The notes beneath the pieces were generated by a model, which had not been told where the DNA came from, did not search any database, and worked only from the letters and a program-made list of their open reading frames with translations. A stretch of 64,000 bases of DNA. It comes from an uncultured Rhodospirillaceae bacterium. Lineage in GTDB: Bacteria > Pseudomonadota > Alphaproteobacteria > Azospirillales > Azospirillaceae. The translations under genes and the position numbers were made by a program. Where the stretch lies: the NCBI GenBank assembly GCA_937927415.1, contig CALBDS010000033.1:62001-126000 (forward strand). Reading direction: 5' to 3'. The number at the start of each line of letters is the position of its first letter. The first letter of the stretch is position 1. Below, piece by piece: positions 34,040-42,258 of this stretch.

Positions 34040-34344
34040 CGGGTCAGGACCCCTATGGTAAAGCCCGTTCCGTCCGGCTGAAGGTCGGCGAACCGCCAGA
34101 CCTTCCCGGCGACGGCGACACGGTCGCCCTGTTCGACGCCGGAAAGGTCGTCGGTGCGGGCGAACAGGCGGGGTGTGGTGCTGGACACCGGAACGCCGGT
34201 TTCCGGGTCCGCCGCCGTCCATGATTCCTCATAGACGACGGCGATGGTCCGGGCGCTGGGCGAACCGGGGAAGAGGGTCGCCCCTTCCCCGAATTCGTCG
34301 GGATTGAGGAAGACCGCACGGTCTTCCGCCGTTTCAATCCCCAT
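34036..34344 (-). CDS. Head-tail joining protein, lambda gpFII-like
   Basis: 102 residues from ATG 34344. The start FLNPDEFGEGATLFPG is the typical DxDEFxE motif of lambda gpFII-type joining proteins, followed by a beta-rich PRLFARTDDLSGVEQGDRVAVAGKVWRFADLQPDGTGFTIGVL. It connects the head completion surface with the tail. The frame is longer upstream but the extension overlaps the previous gene and is not coding. It sits between the capsid genes and tail genes, as in lambda. Confidence 0.75.
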   Translation of the reverse strand: MGIETAEDRAVFLNPDEFGEGATLFPGSPSARTIAVVYEESWTAADPETGVPVSSTTPRLFARTDDLSGVEQGDRVAVAGKVWRFADLQPDGTGFTIGVLTR

Positions 34345-34795
34345 GGGCGGCCGTCCATTCGGCCCACAGGCGGTCACGGTCCGCCGCCTTGACGGTGCGT
34401 CCGGCGATGGCGGACAGGGCGCGGACATCCGGGCGGCCGTCCGCCGTCCAGTGATCCGGGTTGTCCCGTTCCAGCAGTTCGAAGGCGTCCAGGATGCCGG
34501 TGTCGCCGTCGTCTTCATCGCCACCGCCGTCGTCCGGGGCTGCCGGGGCAGGGGCGGGGACGATGGGCACGGGGGATGCCGGTTCCGGCGCGGTCCCGGC
34601 GGGGGGAGGGGCACGCCCTTCGCCAAGCGCCACGGCAGCGACGCCGCCCTTCAGACGCTTGGCGAACGTGCCGGCGATCAGGGATTCCGCTTCGTCATCG
34701 TCGATATCGACGAAGGACCCCGGCGGGATGTCCACCGTCTGCGGCGGTCCACCGGGGTGCGGAACGGTGATGGTGACCAGGGTTTCGATCAGCAT
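34334..34795 (-). CDS. Hypothetical virion-region protein with acidic Pro/Ala linker
   Basis: 153 residues from ATG 34795. N-terminal domain (VTITVPHPGGPPQTVDIPPGSFVDIDDDEAESLIAGTFAKRLKG), a Pro/Ala linker (75-105), an acidic DDGGGDEDDGDTG patch, and a C-terminal helix set (ILDAFELLERDNPDHWTADGRPDVRALSAIAGRTVKAADRDRLW). The C-terminal DNPxxWTxDGxPxVxALS-like part resembles small phage proteins of the Mu FluMu-type region. It lies between the capsid gene and the joining gene. No function assigned. Confidence 0.55.
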   Translation of the reverse strand: MLIETLVTITVPHPGGPPQTVDIPPGSFVDIDDDEAESLIAGTFAKRLKGGVAAVALGEGRAPPPAGTAPEPASPVPIVPAPAPAAPDDGGGDEDDGDTGILDAFELLERDNPDHWTADGRPDVRALSAIAGRTVKAADRDRLWAEWTAAHGD

Positions 34796-34806
34796 GGCCG
34801 CTCCCC

Positions 34807-35847
34807 TTACCGGACCTTGACGAACATGCTGGCGTTGATCCGGTACGGGACCGGGAGCGGCGCCGATTGCAGCAGCAGGAAACGGACCGACGGGTCTTCC
34901 TGCTTCCAGGACTTGGGGAAATAGGCCATCGCCTGAAGAACGTCGTCGTCCAGGATGGCGCCGTAATGGCGCACCCCCTGAACCCCGCGCGACAGGATCA
35001 GGACGCCATACGCCGGCAGCATGGCGACCTCGTTCCCCTCGTCGTCTTCGTAATAGTCGTTGTAGACCCACAGGCGGACGGCCCCCATGGCCGCGACGTG
35101 GGCGACGCCGTCCACGATGATGATGCCGAGTTCGGCCGACGCCGATCCGCCGCGCTTGTTCAGGTCGATGGCGTCCTTGAAGCGGGGCGACTTCTTGATC
35201 AGTTCCCACGCTTCCTGTGTCAGAAGGACGTCGGTCGGGGCGATGCCGGACGCCTTGAAGACCTCGCCGCACCAGCGTTCCAGGTCGTTGACCGGATCGA
35301 CGTAGGCGGGATCGTCGGGGTTCGTCACCATGCCCCAGCGGGTTCCGCCGGTCAGCACCTTGGTCAGCGCCGGCTTCCGTTTGAAATCGACGATCTGGGT
35401 CGGGTAGTCCTCGCCGGTCACGGTCGTCTTGCCGGTGACCAGGGCTTCCATCGCCATGGCTTCCTGACGGCGGGTGAGCATATCGACCTGTTCCTGAAGC
35501 TCCGTCTTCAGCAGCACGTTGCGCCGCTGTTCAGGCGTCATGCTCCCGCCGACCGCCTCGCCGGCCAGCCGCTTCACCGCCCGGTTCGGGTTCAGGACCC
35601 GCTTGTCCTTCACATAGGCCGGGCGGAAGGATTGCGTCGTGTACCCGCGGGAGCGGACCACCCGCCCGGCGACCGACGGTGCGACGAACGGCGCCAGCCG
35701 GCGGGAGCCTTCGACGACGTCGAACAGGATGGTTTCTTCCACGGATTCCGAGATCGTCGGGAAGAAATTGTCCAGGATGAAGGTTTTCGGGCGCGGAAGG
35801 GTCGAAACCACGCCGACAAGGACGCGGGTGTCGTAAATATCGACCAT
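34807..35847 (-). CDS. E(head): Major capsid protein, lambda gpE-like
   Basis: About 346 residues from ATG 35847. Lambda gpE family marks: DIYDTRVLVGVV, ILDNFFPTISESVEETILFDVVEGSRRLAPFVAPSVAGRVVRSRGYTTQSFRPAYVKDKRVLNP, and the C-terminal FPKSWKQEDPSVRFLLLQSAPLPVPYRINASMFVKVR. An alternative ATG at 35862 sits directly on the T-run of an intrinsic terminator and has no ribosome site, so 35847 is preferred. It assembles the icosahedral shell. The gpD-like decoration gene is upstream. Confidence 0.94.
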   Translation of the reverse strand: MVDIYDTRVLVGVVSTLPRPKTFILDNFFPTISESVEETILFDVVEGSRRLAPFVAPSVAGRVVRSRGYTTQSFRPAYVKDKRVLNPNRAVKRLAGEAVGGSMTPEQRRNVLLKTELQEQVDMLTRRQEAMAMEALVTGKTTVTGEDYPTQIVDFKRKPALTKVLTGGTRWGMVTNPDDPAYVDPVNDLERWCGEVFKASGIAPTDVLLTQEAWELIKKSPRFKDAIDLNKRGGSASAELGIIIVDGVAHVAAMGAVRLWVYNDYYEDDEGNEVAMLPAYGVLILSRGVQGVRHYGAILDDDVLQAMAYFPKSWKQEDPSVRFLLLQSAPLPVPYRINASMFVKVR

Positions 35848-35862
35848 GAAGGGTGTTCCCAT

Positions 35863-35890
35863 AAAAAAACGGCCCCGAACCGGGCCGTCT
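35863..35890 (-). terminator. Intrinsic terminator between decoration and capsid genes
   Basis: On the minus strand ACGGCCCGGTTCGGGGCCGT forms a stem of seven or more G-C rich pairs and is followed by seven T. The T-run touches the upstream ATG of the capsid frame. It may limit readthrough from the protease/decoration genes or act in antitermination. Confidence 0.75.
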
Positions 35891-35918
35891 TGTGTGTTTC
35901 GTTCGGGTGCCGTCCTGG

Positions 35919-36305
35919 TCAGGCGGTGGTCTTGACCAGCCAGATTCCCTTGTCGCGAAGGCCGTCTTTCACGCTGTCGGCGGTGTGTCCACCACCGAGG
36001 ATGACGGACCGGGTGTCGAAGGTCCCGGACAGATAGACCAGCCCTTCGGCATCGCCGCCCGCCGCATCGACGTCATCGACCAGGATGGCGCGGGGGGCTT
36101 CGCTGCCGTCGGCGACGGGGTCGCCGTTGCCGTCGGTCCGGGCCGACAGGACGTGCTTCTTGTCGGCGGTGATCCGCCCCAGCAGTTCGCCGCGCTTGTA
36201 CGCGCGCCCGCCCTTCAGCGTGACCTTCTCGAAGTTCTGCGGGAAGTCGCCCGCGATCAGGTTGTCGGGGATATAGGTCCCCACCGTTTCAAAACCGGCG
36301 CTCAT
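35919..36305 (-). CDS. Head decoration protein, lambda gpD-like
   Basis: 128 residues. The pattern NLIAGDFPQNFEKVTLKGGRAYKRGELLGRITADKKHVLSARTDGNGDPVADGSEAPRAILVDDVDA...VYLSGTFDTRSVILGGGHTADSVKDGLRDKGIWLVKT is the gpD (HDPD) trimeric decoration fold. It stabilises the expanded capsid. It lies between the protease and capsid genes, as in lambda-like heads. Confidence 0.93.
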   Translation of the reverse strand: MSAGFETVGTYIPDNLIAGDFPQNFEKVTLKGGRAYKRGELLGRITADKKHVLSARTDGNGDPVADGSEAPRAILVDDVDAAGGDAEGLVYLSGTFDTRSVILGGGHTADSVKDGLRDKGIWLVKTTA

Positions 36306-36318
36306 GGGTCCCCCGATG

Positions 36319-36705
36319 TCATGCGTTGGCGATGCTGGCGATCAGCGCCTTCACCGTGGCGTCGTCGCCACCCGCCGCCCCGGCGTCCGGCTTTCCGGCG
36401 TCGGCGGCGGGCGGGGTGAAGCCCTGGTCGTCGGTGGTGAAGCGGTCCAGCGCCGTCGCCTTCTTCGCCTTCAGGTGCTCGGCTTGCGCCACGGCAAAGG
36501 CTTCCACCGTCATGGACGGGTCGGCCTTGGCCGTGGCGGCGATGCCGTCACAGCCGGGAAGCGCCAGGGCGTCGATTTTCCGGATGCGCTCGCTCTCGGC
36601 CTTGGCGCCCTGCGCCGCGCCGTCGTCCCGGAACTTTTTCGCGATGTCCGGGTGATTGGCGGCGATGTAATCGGCGGTGATCGCCGACACCTCGATCGTC
36701 GTCAT
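36319..36705 (-). CDS. Nested scaffold protein (Nu3-like internal start)
   Basis: An in-frame ATG at 36705 (MTTIEVSAITADYIAA...) has a GAGGA ribosome site at the right spacing, so a 128-residue C-terminal product is likely made separately. This is the lambda C/Nu3 arrangement, where the scaffold is the 3' part of the protease gene. The two products share the same stop. Confidence 0.72.
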   Translation of the reverse strand: MTTIEVSAITADYIAANHPDIAKKFRDDGAAQGAKAESERIRKIDALALPGCDGIAATAKADPSMTVEAFAVAQAEHLKAKKATALDRFTTDDQGFTPPAADAGKPDAGAAGGDDATVKALIASIANA

Positions 36706-37602
36706 TGGTTCCTCGTGGGGAGTGGTGGTTCCGCCATGGCCGGCGGTGATGCCGGACCATCCGGCGGGGGTGTTGGCGGCGGACAGGTCCCCGGCCACGG
36801 ACTCGAAGGTCCCGATCCGGTCGATCATGCCCGCCGTCTTCGCGTCGCGGGCGACCATGACGCCGCCCTTGCCGTAACCATCGGCGACGGTGTCGGCGGT
36901 GGTGCCGCGGTGGCGGGCGACCGTTTCAATGAAGACCGTTGCCAGCGCGTCAACCGTCGCCTGGACCTGATTCCGGCCTTCGTCCGATCCCATGTCGGCG
37001 CCCTTGTTCGGCGTCTGCCGGCTGACGACGGTCAGCCGCTTCACGCCGGACCGGGCGTCGCGTTCGCTGGTGTCCTGCACATCGACCCGGACCCCGATGG
37101 ACCCGACAAGGGCGGTTTCGGCGGCGACGACCGTGTCGGCGGCAGACCCCAGCCAATAGGCGGCGGACGCCATCATCCCGCCCGCGAAAGCGATGATGGG
37201 TTTTCCCTTCCCGCGGGCCTGATGGATCAGCGCCGCCAGTTCGGCGACGCCCGTCACCATGCCGCCGGGGCTGTCCACGTCCAGGATCACCGCCTTCACG
37301 CCGGGGTCGCGGTGGGCCGTGCGGAAGTCCTGTGCGATGGTCTGGTAATCGCCGAAGCCCAGGTAACGGGTCAGCCAGTTTCCCCGTGCGAACAGCGGTC
37401 CCCGTACCGGGATGATGGCGGTCCCATCCCGGAATTCCGCCGTCCGGGTGCCCGGAAGCGGCCGGTCGTTCTCGGCGGACAGAGCGGCCGGGCCGTCGGG
37501 AAGATCCGCGCCGGACAGGGCTTCGACCGCAGCGGCCACGGCGGCGAACCCGTCGTCGGTGATCGCCCACGGGTCGCCGATCATGGCGATCAGGTCCTTC
37601 AT
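36319..37602 (-). CDS. C: Head maturation protease (S49) fused to scaffold domain
   Basis: 427 residues, lambda gpC-like. Residues about 55-270 are an S49/ClpP-type serine protease: VILDVDSPGGMVTGVAEL and GGMMASAAYWLGSAADTVVA with the nucleophile near Ser146, then LVGSIGVRVDVQD. Residues about 300-427 are helical and acidic/Ala-rich and correspond to the Nu3-like scaffold (ITADYIAANHPDIAKKFRDDGAAQGAKAESERIRKIDALALPGCDGIA). ATG 37602 overlaps the portal gene stop as ATGA. The protein guides procapsid assembly and then cleaves the scaffold and portal. Confidence 0.92.
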   Translation of the reverse strand: MKDLIAMIGDPWAITDDGFAAVAAAVEALSGADLPDGPAALSAENDRPLPGTRTAEFRDGTAIIPVRGPLFARGNWLTRYLGFGDYQTIAQDFRTAHRDPGVKAVILDVDSPGGMVTGVAELAALIHQARGKGKPIIAFAGGMMASAAYWLGSAADTVVAAETALVGSIGVRVDVQDTSERDARSGVKRLTVVSRQTPNKGADMGSDEGRNQVQATVDALATVFIETVARHRGTTADTVADGYGKGGVMVARDAKTAGMIDRIGTFESVAGDLSAANTPAGWSGITAGHGGTTTPHEEPMTTIEVSAITADYIAANHPDIAKKFRDDGAAQGAKAESERIRKIDALALPGCDGIAATAKADPSMTVEAFAVAQAEHLKAKKATALDRFTTDDQGFTPPAADAGKPDAGAAGGDDATVKALIASIANA

Positions 37603-39197
37603 TCTTCCGGTTCCTCGTGCTGGCCGGCGTCGTCCTGACCGTCCTGACCGTCCTGACCGTCCATGGGCGGGCCGCCGTTGTGACCGATGCCGGCGGCGGG
37701 GGCAGGGGCGGGCGGCGGGAACAGGGCTTCTTCCTTGCGGATCTGCGGAAGCTTGCGGTCGAGATCGACGCCGGTCGTCTCGACGCACACTTCGGACCGG
37801 GTCTTGACCTTCAGCCCGATCAGGACTTCGTCGGCCTTGGCTTCCTTCAGCGGGTCCAGGGTGATCCGCTTCGGCCCGATCCATTCGGTTCCCAGATAGG
37901 CCGCGCGGATCATGGGATCGTCCAGGAAGCCGGGGGCGTCCAAGTATCCGCGAAGGATTGCTTCCGTGATGACCCATTCATAAACCGGGTCGCATAGATT
38001 TTCCTCCAACCAGGCACGCCGGGTTCGGAAGAATTGGAACGCCTGTTCGACGGCGGCCTTCGATGCGCTGTAAGACGCGGTGAAGTGCTTGACCAGGATT
38101 TCGAACGGGAGCTCCAGGGCGACGCCGATCTGTCTTAGAACCGCCTGGACGAAGGGGTCGAACGCTGTGTTCGGGCGCCCCGGATTGGCGATTTCGACTT
38201 CCTCGCCGGGGCCTAAGTCCAGGATCGCGCCGGTTCCCAGGGCATAGCCCCCGGTTGCCGGAACCGCCCCTTCCAGGTCGCCCAACCCCTGACCGGACGG
38301 CGTCTTCACGAAGACCGTGAACAGGGCGGACACCACCGCCGCCATGATTTCGGCTTCGCTGTAGCGGTCCAGTTGCTTCAGGGGTTCGATGATGGGCGCG
38401 AGGTAGGGGGCGCCGCGGTTCAGCCCCGGACGAAGCCGGCGGAACAGGTGGAGCGTCACGCGGGCGCCCGACGCGCCGAAGGCCGGGACGGGGTCCCATG
38501 TCGGGACATCGCGCACCCACCCGGTGGTTTGATCGGGGAAGCCCGACCGGATCCAATAGCGGACCGGGGCGCCGTCGCCGTCGATTTCGATGCCATCGAC
38601 CAGCCGGGGGCCGTCCTGTTTGCCGTCGGGGGTCGATACCCGGTCGGCTTCGACGATCTGAAGGGTCAGCCCCAGGATGGCGCCGGGCCGCGGTTTGTGG
38701 CGGCGGATGATGAACACGTCGCCGGATTCCAGGGTGGACCGGAAGGCCAAGTCCTGAAGGCCGGCGAAGGTCTGCGTCATGGTCAGGTCGCAGTGGGTCG
38801 ATTCCGCCCACGTTCGATAGATGCGTTCGGCGGCGTTCTGCCACGCATCCGCCTGTTCCTCCGTCAGCCCGAGGAAGTCGCGGTCAATGGTTGACCGGAG
38901 CCGAAGCCCGGTGCCGACCGTGTTGGTAACAACGGTCGCGACGGCGCCCCCGGCCAGCGGGGCGTTTCGGACAAGGTCGCGTGACCGCGCCCGAAGGGTC
39001 TGCAGGTCGCCGATGGTATCGCCGTCCGCCGACCCGACAAGCGGGTTCCAGTTTTTCAGGGCGTTCCGGTCGGACCGGGCGCCGATGTACTGCCCGGCCA
39101 TGAACTGACGGAGCGCCATGGCTTCGCCGGCCGTGAACCCGGCGGTTGCCCTGGTGCGGGCGGGGACGCGGATCTTCGGCTTGACCGTCGGGATCAT
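37599..39197 (-). CDS. B: Portal protein, lambda gpB-like
   Basis: 532 residues from ATG 39197. Lambda-portal marks: NPLVGSADGDTIGDLQTLRARSRDLVRNAPLAGGAVATVVTNTVGTGLRLRSTID, the GLNRGAPYLAPIIEPLKQLDRYSEAEIMAAVVSALFTVFVK region and ALELPFEILVKHFTASYSASKAAVEQAFQFFRTRRAWLEENLCDPVYEW. The C-terminal 30 residues contain GIGHNGGPPMDG followed by DGQDGQD repeats, a tag found also in two other proteins here. The protein forms the dodecameric DNA channel of the head. The gene overlaps gpW by 4 bp. Confidence 0.94.
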   Translation of the reverse strand: MIPTVKPKIRVPARTRATAGFTAGEAMALRQFMAGQYIGARSDRNALKNWNPLVGSADGDTIGDLQTLRARSRDLVRNAPLAGGAVATVVTNTVGTGLRLRSTIDRDFLGLTEEQADAWQNAAERIYRTWAESTHCDLTMTQTFAGLQDLAFRSTLESGDVFIIRRHKPRPGAILGLTLQIVEADRVSTPDGKQDGPRLVDGIEIDGDGAPVRYWIRSGFPDQTTGWVRDVPTWDPVPAFGASGARVTLHLFRRLRPGLNRGAPYLAPIIEPLKQLDRYSEAEIMAAVVSALFTVFVKTPSGQGLGDLEGAVPATGGYALGTGAILDLGPGEEVEIANPGRPNTAFDPFVQAVLRQIGVALELPFEILVKHFTASYSASKAAVEQAFQFFRTRRAWLEENLCDPVYEWVITEAILRGYLDAPGFLDDPMIRAAYLGTEWIGPKRITLDPLKEAKADEVLIGLKVKTRSEVCVETTGVDLDRKLPQIRKEEALFPPPAPAPAAGIGHNGGPPMDGQDGQDGQDDAGQHEEPEE

Positions 39198-39406
39198 AGC
39201 GGCACCACCCGCCGGACCCGTGCACCGCCCCGGCCCCCGGCTTGGCGAAGGGCCAGCGGTTCCAGGCGGGCACGTTCCTTCAGCAGCATTCCCAGGTCGG
39301 CCCGCGTCAGTTCCCGGCCCTGAAAGACGTACCGCTGTCCCCGTTCGGTGATCGCCGTGACCGCGCGGTTCACTTCCGCCAGTTGGGCGGCGTAATCGAC
39401 AAGCAT
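39194..39406 (-). CDS. W(head): Head completion protein, lambda gpW-like
   Basis: 70 residues: AAQLAEVNRAVTAITERGQRYVFQGRELTRADLGMLLKERARLEPLALRQ. This is the gpW head-tail connector fold, with the ITxRGQxYxxxGRxLTRADLxxL pattern. It closes the portal after packaging. The short length is normal. It lies between the terminase and portal genes, as in lambda. Confidence 0.88.
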   Translation of the reverse strand: MLVDYAAQLAEVNRAVTAITERGQRYVFQGRELTRADLGMLLKERARLEPLALRQAGGRGGARVRRVVPL

Positions 39407-39420
39407 GTGGGAGACTCCTG

Positions 39421-41529
39421 TCAGGCGGCGACACCCCTGGACCGGACGCCGCGCGTGCGGGTGCGGACGGCGTCCAGCGGGCGGCGGTCGCCTTCCGTGG
39501 CCTTGGTCAGCACATCGACGCGGCGGTCGATGTCGATGTTCAGGGACGTGCGCGCCGCGGTGGCGTAGACGCGGCAGTCAAGGGCTTCGTTGCGGGCACC
39601 CTTGGGCTTTTCCCAAACCCGGTACGGGAAGCCCTTGCGGTACTTCGTGACGACCTTTTCGGACGTCAGTTGTTCGAAATAGGCTTCGTCGTACCGGGTC
39701 GGGAAATGGCAGAAGCCCGGCCCCGCGTCCTGGATTTGCAGGCGGGAATAGACCCGTTCCTTGATGGTATCGACGCCGATCAGGAAGACGTTGACCGCCT
39801 TGGCGGCGTTCTTCGTCGCCCGGTCGGGCCAGATTTTCCGGCCTTCGCCGCCGACCCCCTTGATCGCGTAGACCCGGCGGTCGAAGCGGGAGCAGACGAA
39901 GTCATAGACGGCGGCGGTGTGGTGGCCGCCGCTGTCGATGCAGGCGGCCTCAACCCGAAGCGTCTGGCCGGACGGGTGGGTGAAGCCCCGCTTCAGCACC
40001 TCGTCCACCTCCGACCAGAAGGCGGGGGACGATGGGTCGCCGGTCACACGGACATAGTCCAGCGACCAGGATTCATCGCCCTTGCCCCAACCGACGAACT
40101 CGAATTCGCCGCGGTCGTCCTGCATGTCGCCGCCGACGGTGATCAGGGCGACGCCGGACGGGACCGGATCGCGGTCATAGGCTTCGCGCCGCTTGAACAG
40201 CCCGGACGATTCCAGCCCGGCGGCGTCTGCTTCCCAGGTTTCCGCCAGCTTCGTGTTGATGAAGACCTTCAGGGTTTCCGGCCCGCCGCGCTTGGCTTCC
40301 AGCCATTGCACGGCCAGCTTCGCGACCGTCGTCCACGGCGACGCCAGGGCGTTGCAATGGAAGCCGGCGTGCCCCTTGAACGGCGTGATCGTGCCGCAGC
40401 ACGCGCACACCGAACGGCCATCCTCCGTCCAGGCGGCGGGGGTCTGTTTCTCCCCCATCAGGTCGCACCCGGCCTCGGCGCACACGAAGGGGGCCGTCTG
40501 CCGCCACCCGGCGTCACGAAGGGCCAGGACGGTACGGACGGCGCGGATACGGTCGCCCTCGGACCATGGCCTTTCGCACCGTTCGCAGTGGTACGCGGCT
40601 TTTTCCGGATCATCGCCCCAGCGGACTTGCGGCCACTTAAGGGTTTGCCGGTGCTGGCAGTGGGGGCAGGGCACGAACAGGCGCCGCATGTCGGACGTCT
40701 CATACGACGCCTCGATCCGGGACGCGCCCTTGACCGTCGGGGTGCTGAACAGCCCGATCTTGCGGTTCCAGAAGGTGTTGGTCCGTTCCGCCGCGAGGTT
40801 GACCGGGTCGCCCTCCGATCCGGCGGACGCGGGGTAGCGGTCAACCTCGTCACACAAGACGACCTGGATCGGGCGGGACGCCAGCGACGCCGGGGAATTC
40901 GCGCCGGCAACGGTGACGTGACCGCCCGCGAACTTCTTGTGAAGGATGGTGTCGTTCGTGTCCTTCGCCTTCGACTTTCGCTTCCGGCCGGATGCCGGGG
41001 CGTTGTCGTTGGCGGCGTCGCCCTGGAATTTCCCGGTAAGCGCCGGGGTATCGCGGATCATGGGGGCCAGCCGGTCTTTCGACCACGCTTCGCCCATGGA
41101 AAGGGTCGGCTGAAGCACCAGCATCGGCGCCGGGGTCCGGTGGATGTGGAACCCGACGACGTTGTTCAGAACCTCCGTCTTCAGAAGCTGGGCACAGACC
41201 ATGACGGTCACGCGCTCGACCTGCGGATCGCTGAAGGCGTCCATGACGCCTTTGGCCGGGGCGACCTGTTCGGTCCGCCAGCGGCCGGGCTTCGACGACG
41301 ATTCCGCGGACAGCATCCGTTCGGCGTCGGCCCATTCGCTGACCGTCTGTTTCGGCGGCGGGGCCAGGGCGCGCCGGAACGCCGCCCCGATCCGCCGCCT
41401 AGCGTTTGCCGCCGCCTTTCGCCGGGCCGCCCGCGCGGTTTCCGGCCTTTGGGCGTTCGGCTTCGCGATCGTCGCCGCCGGCTTCCGCGCCGTCGTCGCC
41501 GTCGTCCTGGTCCGTGCCTGCGATGCCAT
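39421..41529 (-). CDS. terL: Terminase large subunit, lambda gpA-like
   Basis: 702 residues. GpA family marks: VSEWADAERMLSAESSSKPGRWRTEQVAPAKGVMDAFSDPQVERVTVMVCAQLLKTEVLNNVVGF, QVVLCDEVDRYP (Walker B), zinc-like CPHCQHRQTLKW...CERCERPWSEG and CAEAGC...CACC clusters, and a C-terminal nuclease domain (SRLQIQDAGPGFCHFPTRYDEAYFEQLTSEK, ARNEALDCRVYATAA). It pumps and cuts DNA. The ATG at 41529 overlaps the small-subunit gene by 131 bp. No later ATG precedes the conserved region, so a non-ATG start near 41400 is possible. Confidence 0.94.
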   Translation of the reverse strand: MASQARTRTTATTARKPAATIAKPNAQRPETARAARRKAAANARRRIGAAFRRALAPPPKQTVSEWADAERMLSAESSSKPGRWRTEQVAPAKGVMDAFSDPQVERVTVMVCAQLLKTEVLNNVVGFHIHRTPAPMLVLQPTLSMGEAWSKDRLAPMIRDTPALTGKFQGDAANDNAPASGRKRKSKAKDTNDTILHKKFAGGHVTVAGANSPASLASRPIQVVLCDEVDRYPASAGSEGDPVNLAAERTNTFWNRKIGLFSTPTVKGASRIEASYETSDMRRLFVPCPHCQHRQTLKWPQVRWGDDPEKAAYHCERCERPWSEGDRIRAVRTVLALRDAGWRQTAPFVCAEAGCDLMGEKQTPAAWTEDGRSVCACCGTITPFKGHAGFHCNALASPWTTVAKLAVQWLEAKRGGPETLKVFINTKLAETWEADAAGLESSGLFKRREAYDRDPVPSGVALITVGGDMQDDRGEFEFVGWGKGDESWSLDYVRVTGDPSSPAFWSEVDEVLKRGFTHPSGQTLRVEAACIDSGGHHTAAVYDFVCSRFDRRVYAIKGVGGEGRKIWPDRATKNAAKAVNVFLIGVDTIKERVYSRLQIQDAGPGFCHFPTRYDEAYFEQLTSEKVVTKYRKGFPYRVWEKPKGARNEALDCRVYATAARTSLNIDIDRRVDVLTKATEGDRRPLDAVRTRTRGVRSRGVAA

Positions 41530-41986
41530 CCATTGCCGCCAGTTCTGCCAGGGCGTCCAGGACCAGACGGTCGAGAACGGCCCGGACTTCGGCCGCGCTG
41601 GTCATGCCGACCAGCAGGTCCGCCGCGTCGGTGGGGATCGCCAGGAAGCGCGTCCGGCATTTGCCGACGGCTTCGGCGATCAGCCGTTCGACGTCCGATC
41701 CTTCGAAGATTTCCTTCGCTTCCAGCCGGTCCCGGCGTTCCAGGATCGACGTTTCCGCCATCAGCTTCCGTTTCTGAAGCTGGTCGATGGACAGGTCCTT
41801 CAGCGCATCATCGACCGCCGCCTGAACCTGTTCTTCGCGCCACTTCGCGACGTCCGCCGTGTCGAACTGCCAATCGACGCCGCGCGCCCCGCGCCGGTCG
41901 AAAGGCATTCCCTTCCGAAGCCATGCATCGACGGTCGGAAGCGACACGCCGAAACAATCGGCGAGTCCCGCGCGGTTTACTTTCAT
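41399..41986 (-). CDS. Terminase small subunit, Nu1-like
   Basis: 195 residues. N-terminal winged-helix: NRAGLADCFGVSLPTVDAWLRKGMPFDRRGARGVDWQFDTADVAKWREEQ, as in Nu1. The middle is helical (DQLQKRKLMAETSILERRDRLEAKEIFEGSDVERLIAEAVGKCRTRFLAIPTDAADLL) and the C-terminus is an acidic then basic linker. It recognises the packaging site and recruits the large subunit. It lies directly upstream of the large subunit and overlaps its frame. Confidence 0.9.
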   Translation of the reverse strand: MKVNRAGLADCFGVSLPTVDAWLRKGMPFDRRGARGVDWQFDTADVAKWREEQVQAAVDDALKDLSIDQLQKRKLMAETSILERRDRLEAKEIFEGSDVERLIAEAVGKCRTRFLAIPTDAADLLVGMTSAAEVRAVLDRLVLDALAELAAMDGIAGTDQDDGDDGAEAGGDDREAERPKAGNRAGGPAKGGGKR

Positions 41987-42258
41987 GGCGGTGATTTCCT
42001 ATGGGGCGGTGATCCGCCGAAACCCAAGGGGCCACAAGGCGCCGGGGCTGATTTCCTTCCGGCCGGACCCGGCCCGGAAAGTAAACATAAAAGCGGTTTC
42101 CGCGGCCTTGCGGCTAGGAAAACGGCTGGGTTCGAACAAACCCACACCCCTGTACGTCTGGAAGGACCCAAAAGGGGGTGGGCGCGCAACTTTCTTTCGC
42201 ATTCGACCCGCCTGCGGGGCAGGTCAGGGAGCGGGGACGGGCAGGGCGATGCCTTGCC

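Noticed and set aside
39670..41994. 774-residue frame on the plus strand over the terminase genes
   Set aside because: GC-rich shadow of the terminase genes with Arg/Gly/Pro bias and no family sequence.
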